Shown one piece after another: positions 40,326 to 49,220 of a stretch of DNA of 64,000 bases (positions are counted from its first letter, which is position 1; each line of letters opens with the position of its first letter). Below the pieces are notes generated by a model. That model saw nothing but the letters and a program-made list of their open reading frames with translations. It searched no databases and was not told where the DNA came from. Source of the stretch: Asanoa ishikariensis (GTDB lineage: Bacteria; Actinomycetota; Actinomycetes; Mycobacteriales; Micromonosporaceae); NCBI RefSeq assembly GCF_900107455.1, contig NZ_FNQB01000003.1, positions 620,001 to 684,000 on the forward strand, given 5' to 3'. A program made the position numbers and the translations under genes.

Positions 40326-41171
40326 GTGCGTGCACTGCGGCGGTCGGCGCTGGCAGTCCTGACCGTGCTGGCCCTTTCGGCCTGCGGTGCCGTGACCGGC
40401 GAGCAGGGCGCCGTCGAGCAAGCGCCCGGTGCGGCCGACCTGGTGGAGGCCCGCGACCAACTCGCCCGTCGGGCTGACCTGCCGACCCCGACCCCGACCG
40501 CCAGGCCGACGGCCAGCCGCCCGCCCACTCCGAAACCGGGCGGCTCCAAGACGACGAATGACGCGTCGCGGCTGCGTACGCTGCCGGCCGGCACCACCCA
40601 GGTCATCGTGGTCAAGGCCAACGGCTTCGGCACGAGCACCGGCACGTTGCAGGCGTTCAGCAAGCGCGGCGGCAACTGGACGCCGGCGTTCGACTCGATG
40701 CCGGCCCGCCTCGGCACCAAGGGCTTCAAGGACAGCAAGGTCGAGGGCGACCTGACGACCCCGACCGGCGTCTACAGCTTCGGCGGCACGATCTACGGGA
40801 TCGCCGGCAACCCGGGTGTCCGCTACGGCTACCACAAGCTGGTCGCGAACGACTGGTGGAACGAGAACCCGGCCACCGACGGCTACAACTCGTTCTTCCA
40901 CGGCGCCGACCCGGGCGGCGCGAGCGAGGCCCTGTGGGAGACGAACCCGCAGTACCGGTACTTCGCGGTGATCAACTACAACATTCCGGTACGCGAGGCC
41001 AACCCGCCGCGCGGCAGCGGCATCTTCCTGCACGTGTCGGTGCCCGGCCGCTCGACCGCGGGTTGCGTCGCGCTGGTCGAGTCCGACCTGGTCAAGGTGC
41101 TGCGCTGGCTCGACCCGGCGGCCAAGCCCCGGATCGTGATGGCGCCCGCGAGCGAGCTCGACCGGTACTGA
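40326..41171 (+). CDS. L,D-transpeptidase (YkuD-type) lipoprotein
   Basis: This 281-residue lipoprotein has signal and lipobox LALSAC at residues 15-20, a Thr/Pro-rich spacer (55-75) and a YkuD-like catalytic domain. The signature is IFLHVSVPGRSTAGCVAL, giving catalytic His and Cys with the usual spacing; Ser-Thr-Ala-Gly-Cys replaces the canonical S-x-G-C. Such enzymes make 3-3 peptidoglycan cross-links or attach proteins. GTG start at 40326. It is divergent from the M15 carboxypeptidase, which could supply the tetrapeptide donor. Confidence 0.85.
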   Translation: MRALRRSALAVLTVLALSACGAVTGEQGAVEQAPGAADLVEARDQLARRADLPTPTPTARPTASRPPTPKPGGSKTTNDASRLRTLPAGTTQVIVVKANGFGTSTGTLQAFSKRGGNWTPAFDSMPARLGTKGFKDSKVEGDLTTPTGVYSFGGTIYGIAGNPGVRYGYHKLVANDWWNENPATDGYNSFFHGADPGGASEALWETNPQYRYFAVINYNIPVREANPPRGSGIFLHVSVPGRSTAGCVALVESDLVKVLRWLDPAAKPRIVMAPASELDRY

Positions 41172-41306
41172 CGTCACTCTCAGCGAACTGTCAGATTCGC
41201 CTGGTACGGTCCCCCGCACGGCCGCATCCTCCGATGTGGAGCGCCACGCGGAATGTGTTGCGCTTCAACGGGATCGCGGCCCTGACTGACGATTCAGGAG
41301 AACAAC

Positions 41307-42287
41307 GTGGTCTTCAAGAAGATGTTGGGCGCCCTCGGTGTCGGCGGGCCCAGCGTCGACACGGTGCTGTCCAACCCCAACACCCGCCCGGGCCTGCCGC
41401 TCACCGGCCAGGTCAACCTGACCGGCGGCAAGAACGACGTGGAGCTCGCGCACATCACGCTCGGCCTGGTCACCCGGATCGAGGTGGACAGCCCGCACGG
41501 CGGCGACCACAGCACGGTCGGCGAGTTCCACCGCACCGCCGTGGCCGGGCGCACCAAGCTGGCGGCGGGCCAGCAGCTTTCGATCCCCTTCCAGGTCGAC
41601 ATGCCGTGGGAGACGCCGGTCACCGACGTCTACGGGCAGCGCCTGCACGGCATGACGATGGGCCTGCGCACCGAGGTGGCGATCGACCGCGCGATCGACA
41701 AGGGCGACCTCGACCACGTCGCGGTGCACCCGCTGCCGGTGCAGGAGCGCATCCTGGAGGCGTTCAGCCGGCTCGGCTTCCGGTTCAAGGGCGCCGACCT
41801 CGAATACGGCCGGCTGCACGGCGTGCACCAGAGCCTGCCGTTCTACCAGGAGATCGAGTTCTACCCGGGTCCGCAGTACGCGCACGGCATCAGCGAGGTG
41901 GAGCTGACGTTCGTCGCCAACCCGCAGACCGTCGAGGTGGTGCTCGAGTTCGACAAGCGCGGCGGCATGTTCGTCGGCGGTCACGACGCCTACGGGCGTT
42001 ACACCGTGCCGCACTCCCACGCCGACACCGCCGACTGGGCGCAGGTCGTCGACGGCTGGGTGCGGCAGGCGGTCGAGGCGCGGCAGACGTTCTTCGCCAG
42101 CCGCGGCGGCTTCGCCGGCATGGGCGGCCACGGCAAGAGCCACGGGCACGGCGGCCACCGCGGCGGCGGGATGGGCGGCATGGTCGCGGGCGCGGCGCTC
42201 GGCGTCGCGGGCGGCATGATCGCCGGTGAGATGATCGAAGAGGCGTTCGAGGACGACGGAGGAGACTTCGGCGACTTCGGCGAGTAG
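41307..42287 (+). CDS. Spo0M-family sporulation-control protein
   Basis: This 326-residue cytoplasmic protein matches Spo0M: an arrestin-like beta domain at about 5-240 (VFKKMLGALGVGGPSVDTVL, LTGQVNLTGGKNDVELAHITLGLVTRIE, LSIPFQVDMPWETPVT, GLRTEVAIDRAIDKGDLDHV). A Gly/His-rich low-complexity tail (GGHGKSHGHGGHRGGGMGGM) follows, with an acidic end. The tail is longer and more His-rich than I expect for the family and may bind metal. Spo0M proteins influence sporulation and morphology. Start GTG; a GGAG motif lies 7 bases upstream. The gene ends with a strong hairpin. Confidence 0.9.
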   Translation: MVFKKMLGALGVGGPSVDTVLSNPNTRPGLPLTGQVNLTGGKNDVELAHITLGLVTRIEVDSPHGGDHSTVGEFHRTAVAGRTKLAAGQQLSIPFQVDMPWETPVTDVYGQRLHGMTMGLRTEVAIDRAIDKGDLDHVAVHPLPVQERILEAFSRLGFRFKGADLEYGRLHGVHQSLPFYQEIEFYPGPQYAHGISEVELTFVANPQTVEVVLEFDKRGGMFVGGHDAYGRYTVPHSHADTADWAQVVDGWVRQAVEARQTFFASRGGFAGMGGHGKSHGHGGHRGGGMGGMVAGAALGVAGGMIAGEMIEEAFEDDGGDFGDFGE

Positions 42288-42296
42288 ATCGGATCG

Positions 42297-42327
42297 GTGG
42301 GGGCGGCCCGGTTCGGGCCGCCCCCAC
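42297..42327. terminator. Strong bidirectional hairpin terminator after Spo0M gene
   Basis: Perfect 14-base GC-rich arms (42297-42310 and 42314-42327) surround GTT. It lies between convergent genes and probably ends both transcripts. Confidence 0.85.
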
Positions 42328-42336
42328 GTCCGTCCG

Positions 42337-42759
42337 TCACTCCGAGGGGAACGCCACGGGCTCGCCGAACGGCTCGATGGCGCCGTCCCACCCGTTCCAG
42401 CCGTCCTGGGTGATCTTCCCGCCCCCGTACGTGTAGGACCAGGTCGCGCCGTCCTCGCCTTCGATGTCGACGGTTCCCGACCGCACGAACGGCGCGATGG
42501 CGACGTAGAAGGCGGTCGACGTGTCCGACCACTTGGGATCGCCCTCGTCGTCGTGGCCAAGCTCGATCGAGTCGCCGTCGCGGGTGACCGAGGCGGCGGC
42601 GGCCCACGCGATGTCGCTCAGGGTGTCGTCCGGAGGCCAGCCGGCCGGGTCGAACGGGCGCTTCAGCCCGGCCCAGGCGGCCTTGACGGCCACTACAGCG
42701 GCGGCGTCGTCCGAAGCCGGCAGGTGAAGGCGCCCCGAGGGCAGCACGTGGTATCCCAC
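42337..42759 (-). CDS. Conserved protein of unknown function
   Basis: This 140-residue soluble protein has a high proportion of Asp and Trp (PFDPAGWPPDDTLSDIAWAAAAS, TQDGWNGWDGAIEPFGEP). No motif or named family is recognised and there is no signal or membrane segment. It lies 6 bases after the acyl-CoA synthetase gene on the same strand, so it may be co-transcribed, and faces the Spo0M gene with the shared terminator between. Confidence 0.55.
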   Translation of the reverse strand: MGYHVLPSGRLHLPASDDAAAVVAVKAAWAGLKRPFDPAGWPPDDTLSDIAWAAAASVTRDGDSIELGHDDEGDPKWSDTSTAFYVAIAPFVRSGTVDIEGEDGATWSYTYGGGKITQDGWNGWDGAIEPFGEPVAFPSE

Positions 42760-42765
42760 GGCGCG

Positions 42766-44397
42766 TCAATCTACAGTAGACAGGCCCAGCTCGCCGACCG
42801 CCCACTCACGCATCTCGACCTTGCGTACCTTGCCGCTGATCGTCATCGGGAACGACTCGACCGCCCGGACGTAGCGCGGCACCTTGTAGTGGGCGAGCTG
42901 ACCCTGGCAGAACGCGCGCACCTCGTCGAGGGTCAGCGCGTCACCCGGGTCGCGCAGGATCACGCAGGCCATGACCTCCTCGCCGTACTTCCCGTCGGGT
43001 ACGCCGATCACCTGCACGTCGGAGATCTTCGGGTGGCGGTAGAGGAACTCCTCGATCTCGCGCGGGTAAACATTCTCCCCGCCACGGATGATCACGTCCT
43101 TGATCCGGCCCACGATGTTGACGTAGCCGTCGGCCCGCATCGACGCCAGGTCGCCGGTGTGCATCCAGCGGGCGGAGTCGAGCACCTCGGCCGTCTTCTC
43201 CGGCTCGTCCCAGTAGCCGAGCATCACCGAGTAGCCGCGGGTGCACAGCTCCCCCGGCTCGCCCCGCCGCAGCGTCACCCCGGTCGCCGGGTCGACGACC
43301 TTGACCTCGAGGAACGGCAGGACCCGGCCGACCGTGCCGGTGCGCCGGTCGAGGTCGTCGTCGACGCGGGTCTGTGTCGACACCGGCGAGGTCTCGGTCA
43401 TGCCGTAGCAGATCGACACCTCCGACATGTGCATCCGGTCGACCACCTTCTTCATCACCTCGACCGGGCACGGCGAGCCGGCCATGATGCCGGTGCGCAG
43501 GCTGCTCAGGTCGTAGTCGGCGAAGTCGGGCAGGTCGAGCTCGGCGATGAACATGGTCGGCACCCCGTAGAGCGAGGTGCACCGCTCGGCCGCGACGGCG
43601 GCGAGGGTCGCGGCCGGCTCGAACGCCGGCGCCGGGATGACGATGCACGCGCCGTGCGACGTGGCCGCGAGGTTGCCCATCACCATGCCGAAGCAGTGGT
43701 AGAAGGGCACCGGGACGCAGATCCGGTCGTCCTCCGTGTAGTTGCACAGCTCGCCGACGAAGTAGCCGTTGTTGAGGATGTTGTGGTGCGAGAGCGTCGC
43801 GCCCTTGGGGAACCCGGTCGTCCCCGAGGTGTACTGGATGTTGATCGGGTCGTCGCTGGTCAGCGTCGCGGCGCGGGCGTCGAGGTCGGCCGCGGTCGCG
43901 TCGGCGGCGCGGGACACCAGGTCGGTCCAGCTCGGGTCGTCGAGATAGGCGACGGTACGCAGCGCGGGGCACTCCCCGGCCACGGACTCGACCATCTCGC
44001 GGTAGTCGCTGCCCTTGTGCGTGAGCGCGGAGACCAGCACCGAGATCCCGGACTGGCGGAGCACGAAACCGACCTCGTGCCGCCGGTACGCCGGATTGAT
44101 GTTGACCATGATCGCGCCGATCGCGGCGGTGGCGTACTGGACGAGCACCCACTCCGGACGGTTCGGTGCCCAGATGCCGACCCGGTCGCCCTTGCCGACG
44201 CCGATCGCCAGCAGGGCCCGGGCCAGCTCGTCCACGTCGGCGGCCAGCTCGCGGTAGGTCCACCTGCGGCCGCTGGGCACGTCGACCAGGGCCTCGCGGT
44301 CGGGGAAGCGGGCGGCGGTGCGGGCCAGGTTCTGCCCGATGGTGTCGGCCAGCAGCGTGGTGTCGGACGGTCCACTGGCGTACGCGAGCTCGCTCAT
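42766..44397 (-). CDS. Acyl-CoA synthetase (AMP-binding, FadD-like)
   Basis: This 543-residue adenylate-forming enzyme has the AMP-binding P-loop [18 protein letters not shown] (A3 core), [11 protein letters not shown] (A5), MHTGDLA (A7), the hinge [20 protein letters not shown] (A8) and the catalytic Lys near the end in SGKVRKVEM. Length and motifs fit medium- or long-chain fatty acyl-CoA ligases (FadD/AcsA-like), which activate fatty acids to acyl-CoA with ATP. The gene lies 26 bases after rph but probably belongs to fatty-acid metabolism, with no evident functional link to rifamycin. Confidence 0.92.
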   Translation of the reverse strand: MSELAYASGPSDTTLLADTIGQNLARTAARFPDREALVDVPSGRRWTYRELAADVDELARALLAIGVGKGDRVGIWAPNRPEWVLVQYATAAIGAIMVNINPAYRRHEVGFVLRQSGISVLVSALTHKGSDYREMVESVAGECPALRTVAYLDDPSWTDLVSRAADATAADLDARAATLTSDDPINIQYTSGTTGFPKGATLSHHNILNNGYFVGELCNYTEDDRICVPVPFYHCFGMVMGNLAATSHGACIVIPAPAFEPAATLAAVAAERCTSLYGVPTMFIAELDLPDFADYDLSSLRTGIMAGSPCPVEVMKKVVDRMHMSEVSICYGMTETSPVSTQTRVDDDLDRRTGTVGRVLPFLEVKVVDPATGVTLRRGEPGELCTRGYSVMLGYWDEPEKTAEVLDSARWMHTGDLASMRADGYVNIVGRIKDVIIRGGENVYPREIEEFLYRHPKISDVQVIGVPDGKYGEEVMACVILRDPGDALTLDEVRAFCQGQLAHYKVPRYVRAVESFPMTISGKVRKVEMREWAVGELGLSTVD

Positions 44398-44423
44398 GTC
44401 GCCTCCTCTACCGGCAACCTACG

Positions 44424-46997
44424 TCACTCCAGGAGCTCGATGTAGCCGTCCGTTCCGTGCAGGCGGATCCGCTGTCCGTCGGCGATCAGCCGGGTCGCGC
44501 CGGGCACACCGACGACGGCCGGCAGTCCGTACTCCCGGGCGATCACCGCGCCGTGCGTCATCTGCCCGCCGACCTCGGTCACCAGACCGGTGATCGCGAC
44601 GAACAGGGGCGACCAGCTCGGATCCGTGAAGGCCGTGACGAGGATGTCGCCCGGCTCTAGGTCCGCCTGGGCCAGGTCGAGGATGACCCGGGCGCGGCCC
44701 TCGATGGTGCCCGCGGAGACCGGCACGCCGACCAGGGCGCCTACCGGCACGTCGTCGCGCCGGTAGGCGCCGTTGAGCACCTCGCCGTCGGAGGTCAGGA
44801 CCCTTGGCGGGGTGAGCGCCTGGTACGACCGGAACTCCTCCCGGCGCCGCGCGACGAGCCCGTCGTCCGCCTGGTTGGTCCGCGCGACCTCGTGGAATTC
44901 CTGGAGCGTGAGGTAGAAGACGTCCTCCGGCGCCGCGAGCACCCCGGCCCGCACGAGGCGGTCGGCCTCCGCCATGAGGGCCCGCTTGTAGACGAAGTAG
45001 CGGGCGATGATGCCGTACTTCGGGTACTCCCGGTAGCCGGTGAAGATCCGGACCCGGTCGATCATCCGCGCGGTCTCGTCGGCCTTCTCCGCACCGTCCG
45101 GCAGGTCGCGCAGGCGGGACAGCAGCTCCGTCCGCTTCTCCTCCGCCGCCTGTCGTCCCTCCTCGAAGCGTCGCGCGGCGGCGCCCGGCGCGAAGAAGGT
45201 GACGTTGTCGAGGATCAGCGGCACCAGAGCGCTGGGCTGCTCGCTCCACCGTGGCCTCGTAATGTCGATCTCGGCGACGCAGCGCATGCCGTACCGGTCC
45301 AGATAGGAGTCGATGGCGTCGCGCGCCTCGACCCCACCGGCGAGCTTGGGCAGCTCGTCCAGGAACCCGTCGTCGGTCACGCCCCGCAGGAACGCCACGA
45401 CGTCCGGATGCGGGCGGATGGCGTCGGCCACGTCGAGCAGCGCCAGCCCCATCTCCGCCGTGATGTTGCCGGGCGCGGACAGGGTGAGCCGGTCGGCCGC
45501 GTTCCGCTCACCCAGCCATTCCAGCAGGTGGTCGTTGAGCCACCAGGTGGCCTCCATCCCCGCCATGATCGCCTGAATGCTCAACGGGTCGGCGAGGACC
45601 CTCTTGTGCTCCTCGAAGGCCTCCCGCAGGAAGTCGAAGAGCGCTGGTCCGGTCTTCGTGGCGATGTCGCGCCGCAGGGCGGCCAGCGAGGCCTCGCTGC
45701 GGACGACGAGCTCCGTGACGATGGCCGGGTCGTTCGCGATCGGTTCGGGAGGGGCCACGACCCGCGGCCCGGAGGGCGCGGCGTCCGGCAGCGTCGGGAC
45801 GAAGTCGTCCCGGTCGAGAACCGTCTCCAGCGCGTCCCCGGTCAGCGGATCGGCCCGGCCCACCATCGTCAGGAAGCCGGCGCGGCCCGCCGGCGTGGAC
45901 AGCACGCGGATGGCGTCGACCCACAGGCGCCCGCCGGCCTCGAGCATCGGCGCCATGGCCGTGCGCTGCCACATCGACCAGCCCAGCGGCTTCATGGCGT
46001 CGGTCATCATCTGCTGGTGTCCGACCGACAGGTAGACGTGGTTGCTTCCGTCGCCGGCCTGCTCGGGCACGGGGAACAGCGTGGTGATGGGCCGGCTCTG
46101 CACGATCTGGAAGGCGTCGTCGACCAGGCACCATTCGATGTCCTGCGGGCGGCCGAAGTGCGCCTCGATCCGTCGCCCGAGCGCGGCGAGCCGCACGACC
46201 TGGACGTCCGTGAGGGCGGGCTGGTGCCGCTCCCCCGGGTCCAGCGTTACGACCTCGGTTCCGCCCTGTGGCAGGGCGTGCATGGCGACCTGCTTGGCCG
46301 AGATCTCCCTGGCGACGACCGCACCCGCGCGCACCTTGAAGACGTCCGGGTTCACCAGCCCGGAGACCATCGCCTCGCCGAGGCCGAAGCCGGCGTCTAC
46401 GGCGGAGACCGTGCGGTCGCCCGTGACCGGGTCGGCCGTGAACAGGATGCCGGACGCCTGCGGGAAGACCATCCGCTGCACCACCACGGCCATGTGGACC
46501 TTGCGGTGGTCGAAACCGTTCCGGATGCGGTACGTGACGGCCCGCTCGGTGAACAGCGACGCCCAGCACCGGCGGATGTGCTGGAGGATCGCCGCGGTGC
46601 CCACGACGTTCAGGTAGGTGTCCTGCTGGCCCGCGAACGACGCTGTCGGCAGGTCCTCGGCGGTCGCACTGGACCGGACGGCGTAGGCCGTGTCCTGCTC
46701 GATCGCGGCGCTGACCGCCGCCGCGATCTCCTCGGGAATGTCGACCGCTTCGATCGTCCGGCGGATCTCGGCGCTGAGCGCGCCGAGCGCCTGCCGGTCG
46801 TCCGGGTCCAGGCGCGCCAGCTTGTCGTCGATCGACGGCATGATCTGCCGGAAGGCATCCGTCGTCACGCAGAAGCCGGCGGGCACGACGATGCCGTCGA
46901 TTCTCGACAGCTCCCCCAGGTGTGCACCCTTGCCGCCGACGACGGCGACCTGCGTATCGCCGACCTCGTTCAGATCCAAAACGTACCGTTCGCGCAT
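44424..46997 (-). CDS. rph: Rifamycin-inactivating phosphotransferase
   Basis: This 857-residue RPH-type enzyme phosphorylates the C21 hydroxyl of rifamycins, using ATP to make a phospho-His intermediate and giving AMP. It shows the ATP-grasp N-terminal domain (VVGGKGAHLGELSRI, YAVRSSATAEDLPTASFAGQQDTYLNV), a central rifamycin-binding region (SVGHQQMMTDAMKPLGWSMWQ) and the C-terminal swivelling domain with catalytic His in GGQMTHGAVIAREYGLPAVVGVPGAT. Length matches the family better than PEP synthase. A rifamycin-associated element lies 39-57 bases upstream, so induction by rifamycins is expected. Confidence in the assignment is high because domain content and promoter element agree. Confidence 0.95.
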   Translation of the reverse strand: MRERYVLDLNEVGDTQVAVVGGKGAHLGELSRIDGIVVPAGFCVTTDAFRQIMPSIDDKLARLDPDDRQALGALSAEIRRTIEAVDIPEEIAAAVSAAIEQDTAYAVRSSATAEDLPTASFAGQQDTYLNVVGTAAILQHIRRCWASLFTERAVTYRIRNGFDHRKVHMAVVVQRMVFPQASGILFTADPVTGDRTVSAVDAGFGLGEAMVSGLVNPDVFKVRAGAVVAREISAKQVAMHALPQGGTEVVTLDPGERHQPALTDVQVVRLAALGRRIEAHFGRPQDIEWCLVDDAFQIVQSRPITTLFPVPEQAGDGSNHVYLSVGHQQMMTDAMKPLGWSMWQRTAMAPMLEAGGRLWVDAIRVLSTPAGRAGFLTMVGRADPLTGDALETVLDRDDFVPTLPDAAPSGPRVVAPPEPIANDPAIVTELVVRSEASLAALRRDIATKTGPALFDFLREAFEEHKRVLADPLSIQAIMAGMEATWWLNDHLLEWLGERNAADRLTLSAPGNITAEMGLALLDVADAIRPHPDVVAFLRGVTDDGFLDELPKLAGGVEARDAIDSYLDRYGMRCVAEIDITRPRWSEQPSALVPLILDNVTFFAPGAAARRFEEGRQAAEEKRTELLSRLRDLPDGAEKADETARMIDRVRIFTGYREYPKYGIIARYFVYKRALMAEADRLVRAGVLAAPEDVFYLTLQEFHEVARTNQADDGLVARRREEFRSYQALTPPRVLTSDGEVLNGAYRRDDVPVGALVGVPVSAGTIEGRARVILDLAQADLEPGDILVTAFTDPSWSPLFVAITGLVTEVGGQMTHGAVIAREYGLPAVVGVPGATRLIADGQRIRLHGTDGYIELLE

Positions 46998-47035
46998 TGC
47001 GACACCTCCGAGCCGACGATTCTGCGGTACGGCAC

Positions 47036-47054
47036 GGGTCTTGCCGCAAGCCCC
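47036..47054 (-). promoter_or_regulatory. Rifamycin-associated element (RAE) upstream of rph
   Basis: Read on the minus strand, GGGGCTTGCGGCAAGACCC matches the published 19-base RAE consensus GGGGCTTGCGGCAAGGCCC at 18 of 19 positions (consensus from memory). A TATAAC -10-like hexamer lies just upstream at about 47062-47067, so the element sits at the start of the transcript, as in known rifamycin-inducible genes. Confidence 0.85.
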
Positions 47055-47073
47055 CCAATGCGTTATACGTTAA

Positions 47074-47104
47074 GAAGGGCAAGGAGAGAATCTCCTCGCC
47101 CTTC
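47074..47104 (-). terminator. Hairpin terminator after the Asp23/DUF6286 operon
   Basis: GAAGGGC/GCCCTTC and GGAGA/TCTCC pair in a two-part stem with a 2-base bulge on each side. It lies 19 bases beyond the last stop codon of the Asp23 operon and overlaps the probable -35 region of rph. Confidence 0.7.
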
Positions 47105-47122
47105 GTTGTTTTCACGGTCGGG

Positions 47123-47698
47123 TTACTCGACGCGCGGCCCACTCTTCTTGCTGACGCCCAGGTCCAACGTGACCGGCATCTGCGGTGCGTCCAGGGCCTC
47201 GCGGGCGTGCGCCAGGGCCTGCTGCTCGATCCGGTTGCGCACCTCGGCGACCCGCGCGTCCGCGGTGAGGTTGACCTTGACGCCGAGCCGCGGCTGGATC
47301 GGGTCGCCGTAGACCCGCACCCTGGCCGCGTCGACACCGCGGTAGCTCTGGATCTCGTTGGTCAGCGCGTCGCGCAGCGCGGTCGCGCCCACGGTCGTCC
47401 GCGCGCTGCCGTCGATCGAGATGTCGTGTGCCTTCGGCGGCCCGCGCAGAATCTTGATCAACCAGAACAGCGCCAGCGCACCGAGCACCGTGGCGGCCGC
47501 GGCGGCGATCGGCCAGAACCAGGTGCTGTGCCCGCCGATCCACGCCACGGCCGGGTTCTCCAACAGCGTCCGCTGCGGAAAACCGCTGGCGAACAGCCCG
47601 GTGTTGGCCGCGATGATGGCGCCACCGATGGCGGCGAAGATCGCGCCGAGCACGATCATGATCGTCCGGTTGGTCCGGTCGGCGTGTCCGCGCATCAC
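47123..47698 (-). CDS. AmaP-like membrane protein of the Asp23 operon
   Basis: This 191-residue protein has two membrane helices (residues 12-34 and 58-83) and a cytoplasmic C-terminal domain (TALRDALTNEIQSYRGVDAARVRVYG, LGVKVNLTADARVAEVRNRIEQQALAHAREAL). The layout resembles AmaP, which anchors Asp23 at the membrane. It is the last gene of the operon, overlapping the DUF6286 gene by 4 bases. The soluble domain has the alternating beta-strand pattern seen in Asp23-type domains. Confidence 0.75.
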   Translation of the reverse strand: MMRGHADRTNRTIMIVLGAIFAAIGGAIIAANTGLFASGFPQRTLLENPAVAWIGGHSTWFWPIAAAAATVLGALALFWLIKILRGPPKAHDISIDGSARTTVGATALRDALTNEIQSYRGVDAARVRVYGDPIQPRLGVKVNLTADARVAEVRNRIEQQALAHAREALDAPQMPVTLDLGVSKKSGPRVE

Positions 47699-48228
47699 CG
47701 CTCCCTCGCCGTCGCCAGCTTGATCGTGATCCGGGGTGGTCGGCGCAGGTGCAGTTCGTCGACCGCCCGGTGGGTCGCGTCCGCGACCGTCTGGGTGGTG
47801 ATCCCCTCGGAGGCTTCGGCCCGCCGCCGTGCGTCGACGGTGACCTTGTTGCCGTGCAGCGCCACCCGGGCCTGGCTGATGCCGTCGATGTCGCCGACCG
47901 CCTGTTGCACGGTGCGCACCACGCTGCGCCGGTCGATCGCCGCGTCGATCTCGTCGCGTCCGCCGCTCACCTTCAGCCGCTCCTTCTTGCGCGGGATGAG
48001 CTGCAGTCCGAGCAGCACGAGACCGCCGAGGGCGCAGAGCCCGCCGATGATCCGTACGCTCCGCGACTCCCAGGTGTGGCTGCCCATCCAGTCGTAGATG
48101 CCGTGCCAGTTGACGATCGCCGGGCCGGCACCGGCCCGCTCGAAGATCAGCTCGACGACGATCAGGACGGCCAGGAAGATGAAGCCGAGCGAGAAGAGGA
48201 TCGCGAGGATCCGGTTGAGCTTCTTCAT
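47695..48228 (-). CDS. DUF6286 membrane protein of the Asp23 operon
   Basis: This 177-residue protein has two N-terminal membrane helices (residues 7-28 and 58-78) followed by a soluble domain (GGRDEIDAAIDRRSVVRTVQQAVGDIDGISQARVALHGNKVTVDARRRAEASEG) of the DUF6286 type. The family is almost always found with Asp23/Gls24 genes in actinobacteria. Its start is 13 bases after the Asp23 gene and its stop overlaps the AmaP-like gene. It probably helps fix the Asp23 proteins at the membrane. Confidence 0.85.
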   Translation of the reverse strand: MKKLNRILAILFSLGFIFLAVLIVVELIFERAGAGPAIVNWHGIYDWMGSHTWESRSVRIIGGLCALGGLVLLGLQLIPRKKERLKVSGGRDEIDAAIDRRSVVRTVQQAVGDIDGISQARVALHGNKVTVDARRRAEASEGITTQTVADATHRAVDELHLRRPPRITIKLATARER

Positions 48229-48241
48229 CGGGAACTCTCCG

Positions 48242-48688
48242 TCAGGCGACGAGGTCGGTCACGGAAATGCGTACCCGGGCCACGGTCAGCCCGGTCCACG
48301 CCTTGATCCGGTCTTCGACCGTGTCCCGGATCCGCTCGGTCACGTCGGCGAGCGACTCGGGCCAGCGGACGCTGATCGCCATGTCGACGTAGACCACCGA
48401 CGAGTCGATCTGCGCGCTGGTCTTCGGCCGGGCCGCGAGATCGGAGGCACGAATGCCCATGTGGCCGGCGCCCGGCATGACGCTGCCGAACATCCTCGGC
48501 GCGGCCGCGCCGGCGCGCGGCGTCTCGTAGACGGCCTGCGACGCGATCTTGGCCACCACCCGCTCGGAGATGACGACGTCGCCGAGATAGTCGGGTTCGG
48601 GCAGCACCCGCGACGCCTCCGCCAGGGGACTCTCCATCCGCGGCGTCGTCGTCGGCTGCGTGGTGCGCACGGGCCGATCCTGGGTCAC
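48242..48688 (-). CDS. Asp23/Gls24-family envelope stress protein
   Basis: This 148-residue Asp23/Gls24 protein shows the family start YLGDVVISERVVAKIASQAVYETP and later VVYVDMAISVRWPESLADVTERIRDTVEDRIKAWTGLTVARVRISVTDL, the beta-strand and helix pattern of the fold. The N-terminal 30 residues are a disordered Pro/Thr-rich lead. GTG start overlaps the DUF2273-like gene by 4 bases. It forms part of a membrane-associated stress network. Confidence 0.88.
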   Translation of the reverse strand: MTQDRPVRTTQPTTTPRMESPLAEASRVLPEPDYLGDVVISERVVAKIASQAVYETPRAGAAAPRMFGSVMPGAGHMGIRASDLAARPKTSAQIDSSVVYVDMAISVRWPESLADVTERIRDTVEDRIKAWTGLTVARVRISVTDLVA

Positions 48689-48897
48689 TGGTTGCTCCGC
48701 GACAGGTTGCTCCGCTGGAAGCGGCGCTGCAGCGGCTGCATCGTCGCGCCGACGTCGATGCGGCCGGTGACCACCTTGGTGACGCCGTAGCCGACGAGCG
48801 CGAACAGCCCGACGAGGGCCAGATCCCCGAAGTTTCCGAACGCCACGGCGAAGCCGAGCGCGATGCCGATCGCCGTACCGAAAATTGTCTTGGTCAT
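48685..48897 (-). CDS. Small DUF2273-like membrane protein
   Basis: This 70-residue protein has a hydrophobic N-terminal half (TIFGTAIGIALGFAVAFGNFGDLALVGLFALVGYGV), giving one or two membrane helices, and a basic tail (MQPLQRRFQRSNLSRSNQ). DUF2273-type small proteins are regular members of Asp23 operons. The ATG at 48897 is chosen because it begins the helix; longer readings overlap the neighbouring gene. The stop overlaps the next start (GTGA). Confidence 0.8.
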   Translation of the reverse strand: MTKTIFGTAIGIALGFAVAFGNFGDLALVGLFALVGYGVTKVVTGRIDVGATMQPLQRRFQRSNLSRSNQ

Positions 48898-48902
48898 TTC
48901 CC

Positions 48903-49220
48903 TCAACCCCCCGTGGCTGGCGCCGTGATGTCGGCGACCACGATGTCGACCCGATGCCCGCCGGCCAGCGGGCGCACCGCCGACCAGACCTGTCGGGCCA
49001 GTTGCCCGACCGTCGACTCCCATCGGAGCCGCACCTGGATGGTCACCACGTCATCTTCGATCCGGATCCCGGTGACCCGGCGCCGGGGAAGATACGTGGC
49101 GGCCATCGCCGGCGGACCCTCGACGAGTGCGTCGACGGCCGGGCAGTCCTCCGCGGCGGCCGCGAGCTTGTCGATATCGACACCGTCGACCATGGCGTCG
49201 GTCATCGCCTGAACGCTCAC
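48903..49220 (-). CDS. Short Asp23-like companion protein
   Basis: This 105-residue protein has Asp23-like features in the C-terminal part (RIEDDVVTIQVRLRWESTVGQLARQVWSAVRPLAGGHRVDIVVADIT) and a short acidic N-terminal helix (DIDKLAAAAEDCPAVDALVEGP). It is half the usual Asp23 length and probably folds as a single domain. It overlaps the first Asp23 gene by 4 bases and sits between that gene and the DUF2273-like gene. Function is inferred from position. Confidence 0.75.
   Translation of the reverse strand: MSVQAMTDAMVDGVDIDKLAAAAEDCPAVDALVEGPPAMAATYLPRRRVTGIRIEDDVVTIQVRLRWESTVGQLARQVWSAVRPLAGGHRVDIVVADITAPATGG

Noticed and set aside
39195-41219. 674-codon minus-strand frame over the HxlR, M15 and L,D-transpeptidase genes
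   Set aside because: It spans three genes with proper motifs and lipoboxes in other frames and has no domain of its own.
44424-46997. Annotation of the rph product as phosphoenolpyruvate synthase
   Set aside because: It lacks the C-terminal PEP-utilising barrel expected of PEP synthase; the domain order, length and the rifamycin-associated element fit rifamycin phosphotransferase.
47062-47110. Hairpin before rph considered as a transcription attenuator or riboswitch of rph
   Set aside because: It lies upstream of the likely -10 and beyond the Asp23 operon stop, so a terminator for that operon is the simpler reading.
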